From the NCBI GenBank assembly GCA_002726205.1, contig PBSL01000036.1, forward strand, positions 62,001 to 126,000: 64,000 nt of DNA, in the 5' to 3' direction. The position numbers and the translations under genes were made by a program. The notes below the pieces were generated by a model. It saw nothing but the letters and a program-made list of their open reading frames with translations. It was not told the DNA's origin and made no database searches. This DNA comes from Planctomycetaceae bacterium. GTDB lineage: Bacteria > Planctomycetota > Planctomycetia > Planctomycetales > Planctomycetaceae. Below are positions 22,681-30,831 of the stretch, one piece after another. Each line of letters begins with the position of its first letter. The stretch's first letter is position 1.

Positions 22681-23709
22681 TTAGTTCGGGATCGTCACCG
22701 GGATCTTGCGACGCATGTTGCCGAGGTTCTGGAAGATCGACAGGTTGATGTTCTGGCTGAGACTTCTCACGCTTCCATCGACCAGGACAAAGTTGACCGA
22801 ACCCGTATGAGCACTGCCGGCGTTGTCGTAGTGGATCTTCTGGTTGGGGCCATAACGGGTGCTGAGCAGGGTGGCCGGTCCACCCCAGGCCCAGCCGTCA
22901 CTGCTTTGTCGCAGCGGATCGCCGACGATGGTGAACCGTTCGATCTCACCGACGAGCAACGTCTGGGTATAACCGTCAATGACGTCGCGCATCCGCGTCG
23001 AACTGTTGACGCTGAAAACACCGATGTGGATGTTGTTCGGGAGTCGCGAGAGCGTGGGATCGTTGATCGTCTGGTCGGGCGTCAGCGCCCAGGTTCCGTA
23101 GTTGGCGTCGTTGAATGCCACGCCCGAACCGGTCACGCCGGCATAGTCGTTGCCACCACGGGTCCAGGCGGGGTTGACCAGTCTCAGCGAAGGAAACTGG
23201 CCACGGTCAACCGTGTTCCGCCGTGACGGACAGTAGTAGCCGGGAATGTCGGTTTGCGCCGGTTGCATGACAATCTGCAGACCGGTGACCGGATCCATGG
23301 CCAGGTTCATGCCGTTTCCGTTCATCTGGACGTTCATCTTCGGTTCCCAGAGATCGAACTGTCGTCCCTGGTTCATCTGGGGCAGAAGGTGCAGCATCCA
23401 GCTTGTGCCGTGGAGTCCGTTTCCACTGGCCATGGTCGGTTCGGACGGATCGGAGTGTTGAAAACCACCCTGGCCAACGCCGCCGATCAACAACTGGTTG
23501 ATCTGTCCGGGCGGAAAGCAGCTGTGCGTGGTGTGGTAGTTGTGCAACGCCAGACCGATCTGCTTGAGATGGTTGCGGCACTGGGTGCTGCGGGCAGCCT
23601 CGCGGGCATTCTGGACAGCCGGCAGCAACAGCGCCACCAGGATGGCAATAATCGCGATGACGACCAGCAACTCAACCAGAGTGAATCCCGGACGGCGGCG
23701 GCGAATCAT
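22681..23709 (-). CDS. DUF1559 pseudopilin-like protein with H-X9-DG tail
   Basis: This 342-residue protein has a type IV prepilin-like N-terminus: a short basic leader (MIRRRRPG), then [20 protein letters not shown], with cleavage expected before Phe and a Glu at +5. The DUF1559 body follows, with [26 protein letters not shown] near residues 30-60. Near the C-terminus the planctomycete H-X9-DG motif is intact ([14 protein letters not shown]). These proteins occur in large paralogous families in Planctomycetes and are thought to be exported by a type II/IV-pilus-like system; their role is unknown. A sigma70-like promoter lies 164 bp upstream. Confidence 0.95.
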   Translation of the reverse strand: MIRRRRPGFTLVELLVVIAIIAILVALLLPAVQNAREAARSTQCRNHLKQIGLALHNYHTTHSCFPPGQINQLLIGGVGQGGFQHSDPSEPTMASGNGLHGTSWMLHLLPQMNQGRQFDLWEPKMNVQMNGNGMNLAMDPVTGLQIVMQPAQTDIPGYYCPSRRNTVDRGQFPSLRLVNPAWTRGGNDYAGVTGSGVAFNDANYGTWALTPDQTINDPTLSRLPNNIHIGVFSVNSSTRMRDVIDGYTQTLLVGEIERFTIVGDPLRQSSDGWAWGGPATLLSTRYGPNQKIHYDNAGSAHTGSVNFVLVDGSVRSLSQNINLSIFQNLGNMRRKIPVTIPN

Positions 23710-24073
23710 GTCGGAACTCCTCGAAACCAGTGGTCATGCGTCAGGCACGCAGAGAAACAGCCACGGGTCTGGAATCGTCGAGCAGAATCCAAGCCAGTTT
23801 TCGGCAACAATCGGTGGAAACCACCCATCGTTGACAGCGTCCCGTGACAGTGGTCTCCCATCCCCGTTGCGTACTCTACTTGCGTTGCGCGAAAAGCGTC
23901 AAGAACAATCATCGGTAAAGGAAAGGCAGCGACTCAGGTCCGTTCACGTGTTCTGCATACAGGAGCAAGAAACTTGCTGGCGGAAACCCGAACAGGGTGG
24001 CCATGTCGGTGATGCCAGTGACAGCGACGATTCCTCGAGTGCCGATCATGGATTCGTTCCGGTTGTGCCGATA
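23710..24073. other. 364-bp intergenic region between divergent genes
   Basis: This space separates the DUF1559 gene (minus) from the P-loop-like gene (plus). It holds the minus-strand promoter at 23873-23902 and no convincing small gene. A GATAAT just before the plus-strand ATG at 24074 could be a -10 element only if translation starts further downstream. The remaining sequence shows no repeat or strong hairpin. Confidence 0.6.
23873..23902 (-). promoter_or_regulatory. Putative sigma70-type promoter of the DUF1559 gene
   Basis: On the minus strand, TTGACG (23897-23902) and TAGAGT (23873-23878) are spaced by 18 bp. The predicted start of transcription would give a leader of about 157 nt before the ATG at 23709. 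Confidence 0.5.
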
Positions 24074-24649
24074 ATGCAGGATAGGTTGACCAGTCAATCC
24101 GGGAGGCGATTGGAGATTGGTGTGGCAGCGGTGGAACCGGAAGAAGCCTGGGCGAGGATGAACTGGCTGGCTGGCCGCGGGGGGCATGTCGTCTGGTTGG
24201 ACGGTCCCGACGATGTCGACAAGTCGTCCCTGATCGCGGCGGCGATTTCCAGCTGGCAGGTCGAAGGACACCAGGTGTTGTTCAGCGACCTCTCGGTACT
24301 CGGTGACGGCAGCAATGGAACCGACGATGGCCAGGGCCGTGTTCTGCGTCAACTGATGGGGACCCACGCTGGAACCGCCCGATCAACCGCGGCCTTATGG
24401 CGGCGTTTGGTCCGGATCCTGGAACACGACGCGCATTCGATTCGCATGATTCTCGACCGGGCCGACCGTTGTCCGGCAGCCGGTCATCGGCTGGTATCGA
24501 CGCTCAAACACCACGCGATCATCAACGGGGCGACGGTCATCATTTCGGCACATCGCGACGATTCGTGGTGGTCGGCCGTGCTGACGGAATGGGCGGACCT
24601 GGCAATCGGTCCGGTCGGGTCGCCGACCGCCCAGGGGCGGGCGGCCTGA
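24074..24649 (+). CDS. Degenerate P-loop NTPase-like protein
   Basis: The ATG at 24074 gives 191 residues; the frame is open upstream but that sequence looks non-coding. A hydrophobic strand followed by LDGPDDVDKSSLIAAA (residues 43-57) looks like a Walker A strand-loop-helix in which the Gly normally before Lys is Asp. IRMILDRADRC near residue 137 resembles a Walker B strand, and GATVIISAHRDD near 160 a sensor strand. The order fits an ExeA/AAA-type ATPase fold reduced to a short core. Whether it binds nucleotide is doubtful. Its stop overlaps the start of the next gene as TGATG (atg at 24649), so the two are translationally coupled. Start choice is uncertain. Confidence 0.55.
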   Translation: MQDRLTSQSGRRLEIGVAAVEPEEAWARMNWLAGRGGHVVWLDGPDDVDKSSLIAAAISSWQVEGHQVLFSDLSVLGDGSNGTDDGQGRVLRQLMGTHAGTARSTAALWRRLVRILEHDAHSIRMILDRADRCPAAGHRLVSTLKHHAIINGATVIISAHRDDSWWSAVLTEWADLAIGPVGSPTAQGRAA

Positions 24650-25338
24650 TGCGGGTCTGCCTGTTTGACATCGATGGAACGCTGGTCAACACCGGTGGTG
24701 CCGGCCAGGCAGCGATGGAAGCCGGGCTGGCCCGCAATTTCGGTGTTTCAGGTCCGGCCGAGGGAATCTCGACCGCCGGTCGAACCGACCGGGCCATCAC
24801 AGAGGATCTGTTGGCCTTTCATGGCCTGCCGGTAGGCGAGGCGGCGATTGCGAGATTCCTGGATTCGTATCTCGAAGGTCTGCCCGGCGAGTTGGCCCGG
24901 CTCGATGGCCGTCCCCTTCCAGGCGTGCGCGAACTGTTGTCGGGACTCTCGGCTCGTGAGGACGTGGTCCTGGGGCTGCTGACAGGAAACTTCATCCGTG
25001 GAGCTCGTCACAAGCTGTCACACTTTGGCCTCGACACGTTTTTCGATCTCGATGAAGAATTGTTCGGGGGGTTCGGCGATCATGACCGCAACCGCGACGA
25101 CGTGGCCCGGCGGGGACGCGAGGCGGTCCGCTCCCGGTTGCAGGGCTGGGATCCGGCAGAGGTCTGGGTGATCGGTGACACGCCGTTGGATGTGCAGTGT
25201 GCTCGGGCGATATCGGTCCGTGTCCTCGCGGTTGCAACCGGGATGTTTTCGAAGGATGAACTGGCACGGTCTCGACCGGACGTGCTGCTTGATGACTTGT
25301 CGTCGACCGGGGATGTCGTCTCAGTCCTTCTCGAATAG
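24649..25338 (+). CDS. HAD-superfamily phosphatase, phosphoglycolate phosphatase-like
   Basis: This is a 229-residue HAD hydrolase. Motif I is FDIDGTLVNTGGAG at residues 5-18, with nucleophile and acid/base aspartates. A helical cap follows, motif II is LGLLTGN near residue 105, and motif IV is VWVIGDTPLDVQCARA near 170. The ending VLAVATGMFSKDEL is typical of the Gph/PGP-like subfamily. The likely reaction is dephosphorylation of a small sugar-phosphate such as 2-phosphoglycolate. It starts within the stop of the P-loop-like gene and its own stop overlaps the convergent SRAP gene by 18 bp. Confidence 0.88.
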   Translation: MRVCLFDIDGTLVNTGGAGQAAMEAGLARNFGVSGPAEGISTAGRTDRAITEDLLAFHGLPVGEAAIARFLDSYLEGLPGELARLDGRPLPGVRELLSGLSAREDVVLGLLTGNFIRGARHKLSHFGLDTFFDLDEELFGGFGDHDRNRDDVARRGREAVRSRLQGWDPAEVWVIGDTPLDVQCARAISVRVLAVATGMFSKDELARSRPDVLLDDLSSTGDVVSVLLE

Positions 25339-26058
25339 CCTGGGACGGGAGCGGTCCGACGTGTTCACATCGTCTGTTTCGGGGGCGGCCCGCAGGCAGT
25401 CGGGACCCTCGTTGGACGGGCGATTGACGTGTGTGTCGATCCTGTCAGTCACCAGCGTGCCGTCGGGGCAGGGGACCAGCAGCGATTCGAGTGCGGCGGT
25501 CTGGTTGTTGCCGGGGTCGAGCCAGGACCCGAAGTCTTCGGAAGCCAGGATCACCGGCATGCGGTCGTGGATCGGTGCCATCTTCGTGTTGGCCCGGGTG
25601 GTGATGATCGCGCAGGTTTCCATCGCCGATCCATCGGCCGCCTCCCAGGGCTCCCAGATTCCAGCGAAGGCGAATGGGGCATCATCGGGGCGGTGCACGT
25701 GCCAGGGTTGCTTCTGGGATCGATTGGTTTTCTGCCACTCGTAGAAGCCGCTGGCGGGGACCAGGCACCGCCTGCGTTGGAAGGCGGCCCGGAACGAAGG
25801 TTTTTCGGCCACGGTTTCTCCACGGGCATTGATCATCCGGTTTCCGGTCTCCGGGTCGCGGGCCCATCCGGGCACCAGTCCCCAGCGGACCAGTGCCGGC
25901 CGGGCCTGATCCGATTCGACACGGACGATCAGCACCGGTTGTGTTGGTGCGATGTTGTAGCGTGGAGCCAGTTGGGAGAGCAGGGGCGGGTCGAACACGA
26001 TGTCGAAGAACATCGCGAGCTCTGATGCCGAGGCCCTGAGATTGAATCGTCCGCACAT
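25321..26058 (-). CDS. SRAP domain protein (YedK/HMCES family)
   Basis: The family requires Cys at position 2, exposed after Met removal, for covalent capture of abasic sites in single-stranded DNA. The ATG at 26058 gives MCGRFNLRAS, so it was chosen over the longer frame from 26154. The 245-residue protein also has the conserved NIAPTQPV, MINARGETV, RCLVPASGFYEW and HDRMPVIL segments that supply the Asn, Glu and His of the active site. The role inferred from HMCES and YedK is protection of abasic sites during replication. A -10-like TAGCAT ends 8 bp before the ATG, with no ribosome binding site, suggesting a leaderless mRNA. Confidence 0.93.
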   Translation of the reverse strand: MCGRFNLRASASELAMFFDIVFDPPLLSQLAPRYNIAPTQPVLIVRVESDQARPALVRWGLVPGWARDPETGNRMINARGETVAEKPSFRAAFQRRRCLVPASGFYEWQKTNRSQKQPWHVHRPDDAPFAFAGIWEPWEAADGSAMETCAIITTRANTKMAPIHDRMPVILASEDFGSWLDPGNNQTAALESLLVPCPDGTLVTDRIDTHVNRPSNEGPDCLRAAPETDDVNTSDRSRPRLFEKD

Positions 26059-26142
26059 CGAGTCCATGCTAGCCGAGCCGTGATCCCGAGGCGAATGCCG
26101 GGTTGCTGGGCGCCGGGGTCTGGGCCGGTATGCTGGTCGGGC

Positions 26143-27117
26143 ATGACTGATCAATTCAACAAGCGCGAGATCGGATCGACGGGGATCCTGGTAACCCCGG
26201 TGGCGATGGGCTGCTGGCCGATCAGCGGGGTGACGACACTTGACGTGACCGAGACCGACGGGTTGTCGACGCTCGATGCCGCCCTGGATGCCGGGATCAA
26301 TTTCTTCGACACCGCTTACTGTTACGGTTACCAGGGGGAGAGCGAGCGTTTACTGGGACGGGCATTTGCCGGGCGGCGCGACGAGGTGGTGATTGCCACG
26401 AAGGGAGGGATCCACTGGGAGAACCGTCGCCAGCACAAAGACGCTCGTCCCGAGACGCTGCGCCGGCAGTGCGAGGAGAGCCTGCAGCGGCTGGGGACGG
26501 ATCACATCGACCTGTATTTCCTGCATGCACCGGATCCGGCCGTTCCCGTGGCCGAATCGGCCGGCGGGCTTCGCGATCTGCTGGACGCGGGCAAGGTCCG
26601 CAGTGTCGGTGTGTCGAATTTCAGCGTTGCCCAGATGGAAGAGTTTCAGGTGGTCTGTCCCATTTCCGCTTCGCAGCCTCACTTCAACATGTTGCAGCGG
26701 GAAATCGAAGTCGATCATCTGCCGTGGTGTCAGGAGCACGGTGTGGCGGTGACGGCCTACTGGGTTTTGCTGAAAGGCCTGCTGGCCGGCGGGTTGGCCC
26801 GTGATCGAGAATTTGATCCGCGAGACGGTCGGGCCAAGTACCCGATGTTCCAGGGAAAGGAGTTCCAACGGAACCTGGACTTCGTGGATTCGCTTCGGTT
26901 GCTAGCCGTCGAGGAGGGCTTGACGGTCTCTCAACTGGTGATCGCCTGGACACTGGCTCGCCCGGGAATCACCGTGGCGCTGTGCGGTGGACGTCGTCCG
27001 CAGCAGGTCAGGGAATCGGCTGACGCGATGCGGGCCGATGTCACCCCCGCAATGCTGGACCGTGTCGATGCGGAGATCACCGTGCGTGGAGCCGCAGCCT
27101 CACGGCCGCCCGTCTGA
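26143..27117 (+). CDS. Aldo/keto reductase
   Basis: This is a 324-residue NADP-dependent oxidoreductase of the AKR superfamily. The start MTDQFNKREIGSTGI fits the family's N-terminus, and the frame upstream of 26143 does not. Catalytic residues are visible: Asp and Tyr in FFDTAYCYGYQGESE, Lys in VVIATKGGIHW, and His in DLYFLHAPDP. The VRSVGVSNFSVAQMEEF strand and the C-terminal cofactor region (ITVALCGGRRPQQVRES) complete the TIM barrel. The substrate is not predictable. A -10-like TATGCT lies just upstream of the ATG and no ribosome binding site is seen. It is divergent from the SRAP gene and convergent with the thioesterase (18-bp overlap). Confidence 0.92.
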   Translation: MTDQFNKREIGSTGILVTPVAMGCWPISGVTTLDVTETDGLSTLDAALDAGINFFDTAYCYGYQGESERLLGRAFAGRRDEVVIATKGGIHWENRRQHKDARPETLRRQCEESLQRLGTDHIDLYFLHAPDPAVPVAESAGGLRDLLDAGKVRSVGVSNFSVAQMEEFQVVCPISASQPHFNMLQREIEVDHLPWCQEHGVAVTAYWVLLKGLLAGGLARDREFDPRDGRAKYPMFQGKEFQRNLDFVDSLRLLAVEEGLTVSQLVIAWTLARPGITVALCGGRRPQQVRESADAMRADVTPAMLDRVDAEITVRGAAASRPPV

Positions 27118-27576
27118 GGCGATGCCGCCGGGCGCGTGGTCGTCGTCGAGGATCTCGAAGGCGCTGGAGAGTTCCACCGGAATGCGGCGAGGCATGCGGA
27201 CCGCGAACCCGATGTGGACCCAGTTGGTCGCCGCTGTGGCCAGCACCGTTTCGACCGGCTCGAGGGGGCCGTCGGCCGGTTCGCGACGGATGATCCGGTA
27301 CCGTCGCAGCGAGGTCAGTTTCTTGAAGTCGGCAACCCAGGTCTGGACAACGATCCGGTCATTCTCCCAGGCCGGCTGCAGGTACTCGATCTCGTGACTT
27401 CGAACGACCCAGCCGGCTTCGCTTTGCTGGTAGCGTTGTGGAGGCCATCCCTGGGCGGTCGAGTGTGCGACGGCGGCCTGTTGCATCCAGTCAACGTAGA
27501 CCACGTTCCCGGCATGACCTTGCCCGTCGATTTCCTCGGGCGTGACCGTGTGCGGGTACTCGAACAACGCGGGCAT
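27100..27576 (-). CDS. Acyl-CoA thioesterase of the 4HBT/YbgC type
   Basis: The ATG at 27576 gives a 158-residue hot-dog fold protein. The characteristic active-site stretch is DGQGHAGNVVYVDWMQQAAVAHS at about residues 17-39, where H-x-x-N and a helix-start Asp match the 4-hydroxybenzoyl-CoA thioesterase group. Later strands (VVRSHEIEYLQPAWENDRIVVQTWV) fit the same fold. It would cleave a short-chain or aromatic acyl-CoA. Neighbours, an aldo/keto reductase and an aminotransferase, do not fix the substrate. The 3' end overlaps the convergent aldo/keto reductase gene by 18 bp. Confidence 0.88.
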   Translation of the reverse strand: MPALFEYPHTVTPEEIDGQGHAGNVVYVDWMQQAAVAHSTAQGWPPQRYQQSEAGWVVRSHEIEYLQPAWENDRIVVQTWVADFKKLTSLRRYRIIRREPADGPLEPVETVLATAATNWVHIGFAVRMPRRIPVELSSAFEILDDDHAPGGIASDGRP

Positions 27577-27708
27577 GGTTCGACCGTGTTGGTGGGGAGG
27601 TCGGCTGTTGTGTGGCGATTGGCTGACGCAGACAGACATGATCGCTTGCCAGCCGTGTCACGGCAATCGACAATGTGGCCTGTCGATCACGAGAAAAAGG
27701 GTGTGGCG

Positions 27709-28842
27709 ATGACCGTTTGTGATTTCAGCAGTGGCCGGCCTGATCCGGCGACCTTTCCCGTTGGTGATCTGGTGGCGGCAGCGAGTCGGCGATTGACTGC
27801 CGAGGGACCCGACCTGGTCCTGTATCCGGATCCCCAGGGGTATCCGGCGTTGCGGCGACTGGCCGTCGAACGGTTCCGGCAGCGGGAAGGCGTCGATCTG
27901 GACCCGGACTCCTTTCTGCTCGGCACCGGATCGACTCAGCCATTGGCCCTGCTGGCCGAGGCGTTGACCGAGCCTGGCGATGTCGTGATCACCGAAGAAT
28001 TCAGCTACACGGGAACGCTGGGCATTCTGCGACGATTCGGTTTGACGATCGAGGGAGTGAAGATCGACGAGGAAGGACTGTGTCCAGAGGCGCTTGATCG
28101 GGCACTGGAGACGCTGGCAATGGCGGGGACTCCCGCCAGGTTCATCTATGCCATTCCCACCTACCAGAATCCGACCGGCGCCATCCTGTCACTGGAACGT
28201 CGCCGGGCCATCCTGGAATTGTCGCGTCGACACGATGTGCCGCTGATCGAGGACAATTGTTACGCGGACCTGCACTTCGAATCCGAGAAACCGCCCGCAT
28301 CGATTCGTGCGCTGCCCGGTGCCGATGAAGTGATCTACGTGGCCTCCTGGTCGAAGATCCTCGGTCCAGGAGCAAGGCTGGGATACGTGTCGGCCGGCCC
28401 GGAACTGCTGGAACGACTGCTCGACCTCAAACGGGATGCGGGGACCAGCAACCTGGCGGCGATGATCGTGGCCGAGTACATGGAGCATCATCGCGAGTCG
28501 CACACGGCGGTGCTGTGCGACGTGCTGCGACGAAAACGCGATGTGCTCGTTGCCGCTCTCGGCGAGGAACTTGGAGATCTCTGCGGTTGGACGGTTCCGC
28601 TGGGCGGCATGTTCCTCTGGGTGCGGTTGCCCGACGAGATCGACAACGCGGTCCTGGCGAAGTCGGCTGAACAGGAAGGCGTGTTGTATCACCCCGGCCG
28701 CAACTTCCACAGCGGTGACCGGGACATTCCCTACCTGAGACTGGCTTTTGGTTACCCGTCCGACGAGGAGATCGTCACGGGGGTCAGGCACCTGGCGCGG
28801 GCGATTCGCACCGCTGTTCCCACCGTCGCCGGCAATGCCTAG
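27709..28842 (+). CDS. PLP-dependent class I/II aminotransferase (2-aminoadipate/MocR-like catalytic type)
   Basis: This is a 377-residue fold type I aminotransferase without an HTH domain. AAGGG before the ATG at 27709 supports this start over an upstream ATG at 27673. Features include YPDPQGYPALRRLA at the N-terminus, GTGSTQPLALLAEAL near residue 75, the PLP-contacting AIPTYQNPTGAILS, and the lysine-bearing YVASWSKILGPGARLGYV near residue 215. The C-terminus has GGMFLWVRLPDE and YLRLAFGY. The subgroup contains LysN 2-aminoadipate aminotransferase, valine-pyruvate and kynurenine aminotransferases, so the amino acid is unspecified. Its stop shares CTAG with the convergent thioredoxin-like gene. 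Confidence 0.9.
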   Translation: MTVCDFSSGRPDPATFPVGDLVAAASRRLTAEGPDLVLYPDPQGYPALRRLAVERFRQREGVDLDPDSFLLGTGSTQPLALLAEALTEPGDVVITEEFSYTGTLGILRRFGLTIEGVKIDEEGLCPEALDRALETLAMAGTPARFIYAIPTYQNPTGAILSLERRRAILELSRRHDVPLIEDNCYADLHFESEKPPASIRALPGADEVIYVASWSKILGPGARLGYVSAGPELLERLLDLKRDAGTSNLAAMIVAEYMEHHRESHTAVLCDVLRRKRDVLVAALGEELGDLCGWTVPLGGMFLWVRLPDEIDNAVLAKSAEQEGVLYHPGRNFHSGDRDIPYLRLAFGYPSDEEIVTGVRHLARAIRTAVPTVAGNA

Positions 28843-29186
28843 GTGGCGAGGCTCAGCCTGCGGAGCCGATTGACGAGTCGATCGACCCCGGAGCCGAGAA
28901 AGTCCTTGACCTTTTCACCGTCGATGTAGATCAGGTTCATCGGCAGGTCTTCGAGTTCCGCTAACCAGGGATTGGTCTTCTTGAAACCACCCAGGCCGGG
29001 TTGATCGAGCAGCATCTTGCCGAACCGAACCCTGGCCCACTCGCCGTCGGACTCCAGGAACGTCTCCAGGTCCTTGGTCCACGCCGCGCAGGCCGGGCAG
29101 TCGCTCTTGCCGAGCATCAGGACGGCCGAGGGGGCCGAGAGAAAGTCCTCCCAGTTCCCCCCTGCGATCGTCTCGAGACGACTCAC
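28839..29186 (-). CDS. Thioredoxin-like protein with CPAC motif
   Basis: This is a 115-residue single-domain thioredoxin-fold protein. The redox motif CPAC sits at residues 30-33 in VLMLGKSDCPACAAW, in the usual place at the start of helix 1. A later segment DLPMNLIYIDGEKVKDFLG corresponds to the cis-Pro strand region (Leu-Pro). No signal peptide is present, so it is cytoplasmic. It lies 60 bp downstream of a peroxiredoxin gene on the same strand, which suggests it is the reductant of that peroxidase. It shares its TAG stop with the convergent aminotransferase through a CTAG overlap. Confidence 0.85.
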   Translation of the reverse strand: MSRLETIAGGNWEDFLSAPSAVLMLGKSDCPACAAWTKDLETFLESDGEWARVRFGKMLLDQPGLGGFKKTNPWLAELEDLPMNLIYIDGEKVKDFLGSGVDRLVNRLRRLSLAT

Positions 29187-29246
29187 GCCGATCCCCCTCT
29201 GCTACTGCCACGGCACCCGAAAAATGTCCGGGCCCGGTTGGCGAGG

Positions 29247-29771
29247 TCAGCCAACGAAGTCGTCGCCCTTGCTCCAGTCCGCACCGCACAGTCCCCCACT
29301 TTGCAGGGCCTGCAGGGTCCGCAGGACTTCCCTGGGGCTGCGACCGGCACTGAGGTCGTTGACGCTGAGCGAGCGGACGATGCCCTCGTTGTCGACGATG
29401 ACCGTACCGCGGAAGGCGACGCCCATGTCTTCTTTGAGCACACCGAAGGCACGGCTGACGGCATGGTTGGTGTCCCCGATGACCGGGTGAGTGATTTCCT
29501 GCGGGAAGATCTCGCGGTCCGCGAACCACGCCTTGTGGCTGAAGAAACTGTCGGTACTGACACCGATCACGCTTGCCCCATCATCGGCGAAATCGCCGGC
29601 GAGTTCCTGGAAACTGCAGATCTCCGTGGGGCAGACAAACGTGAAGTCCAGCGGGTACCAGTACATCACGTACCATTTTCCCGCGTAGTCGCTGCTGCTG
29701 ATCGTCTGGTCTTCGCCGTTAACGCAGGCCTGTGCACTCCACTCGGGTGCGGCTTGTCCCACCAGTGTCAT
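29247..29771 (-). CDS. Typical 2-Cys peroxiredoxin (AhpC/TSA family)
   Basis: The ATG at 29771 follows AAGGAGA and gives 174 residues; the longer frame runs through the tRNA-His gene and is false. The peroxidatic cysteine is Cys47 in FTFVCPTEICSF. The resolving cysteine is Cys162 in the C-terminal segment GGLCGADWSKGDDFVG, which lacks the Cys-Pro of classic AhpC. The middle holds the conserved VSTDSFFSHKAW and HPVIGDTNH segments. It reduces hydrogen peroxide and alkyl hydroperoxides. The next gene encodes a CPAC thioredoxin-like protein that could recycle it. Confidence 0.93.
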   Translation of the reverse strand: MTLVGQAAPEWSAQACVNGEDQTISSSDYAGKWYVMYWYPLDFTFVCPTEICSFQELAGDFADDGASVIGVSTDSFFSHKAWFADREIFPQEITHPVIGDTNHAVSRAFGVLKEDMGVAFRGTVIVDNEGIVRSLSVNDLSAGRSPREVLRTLQALQSGGLCGADWSKGDDFVG

Positions 29772-29864
29772 TTTTCGTCTCCTTGGTGTTCGTGGTTTCC
29801 CGGCAAGAAACCGGGTCTCTTGGATTCTCTGACCATGGCCACCGGTCACGCGGCGACCACGAGG

Positions 29865-29939
29865 GGTGGATAACCGGATTTGAACCGGCGACCTCCAGAA
29901 CCACAATCTGGCGCTCTAACCAACTGAGCTATATCCACC
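29865..29939 (-). tRNA. tRNA-His (anticodon GUG)
   Basis: The minus strand gives a complete cloverleaf: acceptor GTGGATA/TATCCAC, D stem GCTC/GAGC, anticodon stem CCAGA/TCTGG with loop TTGTGGT (anticodon GTG), and T arm GCCGG/CCGGT around TTCAAAT. An extra G at 29939 faces the discriminator C, the G-1:C73 pair unique to tRNA-His. CCA is not encoded. Confidence 0.97.
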
Positions 29940-30074
29940 ACACGGTACGAACCGGCCAGAATAGCCGACCGTTTCGGGGCTTGCAACAGACGCGATTTGA
30001 CGGTTTCCAACCCGTGTGGCGCCGGTTATCTTGAACACCGGTTTGCGGTGAGACATCCACCCGGAGAAACAACC

Positions 30075-30749
30075 ATGCGACGTCTGAAGCTGATGCTGCC
30101 GGTGCTGTCCGGAATTGGTCTGTGGCTGGGTGTGTCGATTGGTGCCCTCGCCGGTGACCTGTCGAAGGCGGAGAAGGCCGAGGGGTTCGTGTCCCTGTTC
30201 AACGGCAAGACACTGGATGGCTGGATTGGTTCGACGAAGGGCTACATCGCCGAAAATGGTCTCCTGGTCTGCCGGAAAAAGGGTGGCGGCAACCTGCTGA
30301 CCGCCAAGCAGTACGCTGATTTTGTGCTGAGGTTTGAATTCCGCTTGCCACCGGGGGGCAACAACGGCTTGGCCATTCGGACTCCCAGGAAAGGCAATCC
30401 TGCCTACGTCGGCATGGAACTGCAGATCCTGGACAATACGTCCAAGAGGTACGCCAAGCTCAAGCCCTACCAGTACCACGGTTCGATTTACGGTGTGGTG
30501 GCAGCCCTGCGCGGCCACCTGAAGCCGGTCGGTGAGTGGAACCAGCAGGAGGTGATCGCCCGCGGCACGAAAATCAGGGTGGTTCTCAACGGCACCACGA
30601 TCGTCGACGCCGACCTCAAGGGCATCAAGCCGCTCGACGGCAGGAAGCACGCCGGCCTGTCGCGGAAGTCCGGACATCTCGGTTTCATGGGACACGGTGC
30701 CCGGATCGATTTCCGCCACATCCGCCTGAAGGATCTCGCGGCCAAGTGA
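30075..30749 (+). CDS. Secreted DUF1080 (3-keto-disaccharide hydrolase type) protein
   Basis: This 224-residue protein has a signal peptide (MRRLKLMLPVLSGIGLWLGV region) and a single concanavalin-like DUF1080 domain. Diagnostic stretches are GFVSLFNGKTLDGWIGS near residue 37, YADFVLRFEFRLPPGGNNGLAIR near 80, and ELQILDN near 115. The fold ends with GHLGFMGHGARIDFRHIRLKDL, as usual. GGAG at 30063 precedes the ATG. Family knowledge assigns hydrolysis of 3-keto-glucosides to some members; many planctomycete copies are untested. No partner oxidoreductase of the Gfo/Idh type lies next to it here. Confidence 0.92.
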   Translation: MRRLKLMLPVLSGIGLWLGVSIGALAGDLSKAEKAEGFVSLFNGKTLDGWIGSTKGYIAENGLLVCRKKGGGNLLTAKQYADFVLRFEFRLPPGGNNGLAIRTPRKGNPAYVGMELQILDNTSKRYAKLKPYQYHGSIYGVVAALRGHLKPVGEWNQQEVIARGTKIRVVLNGTTIVDADLKGIKPLDGRKHAGLSRKSGHLGFMGHGARIDFRHIRLKDLAAK

Positions 30750-30764
30750 CCGGCAGGCCGGTCA
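30747..30764. terminator. Inverted repeat at the convergent gene junction
   Basis: TGACCGGC-AG-GCCGGTCA is a perfect palindromic stem beginning with the stop codon of the DUF1080 gene; in RNA it would form a 7-bp stem with a CAGG tetraloop. It lies between convergent genes but has no T-run, so termination is only suggested. Confidence 0.45.
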
Positions 30765-30831
30765 ACGGGGGGGCAACAAGTCGACGGTGGTGCGAGCAAA
30801 CCCGGTCGCTGCGACGGGGGCCGGGAATTGC

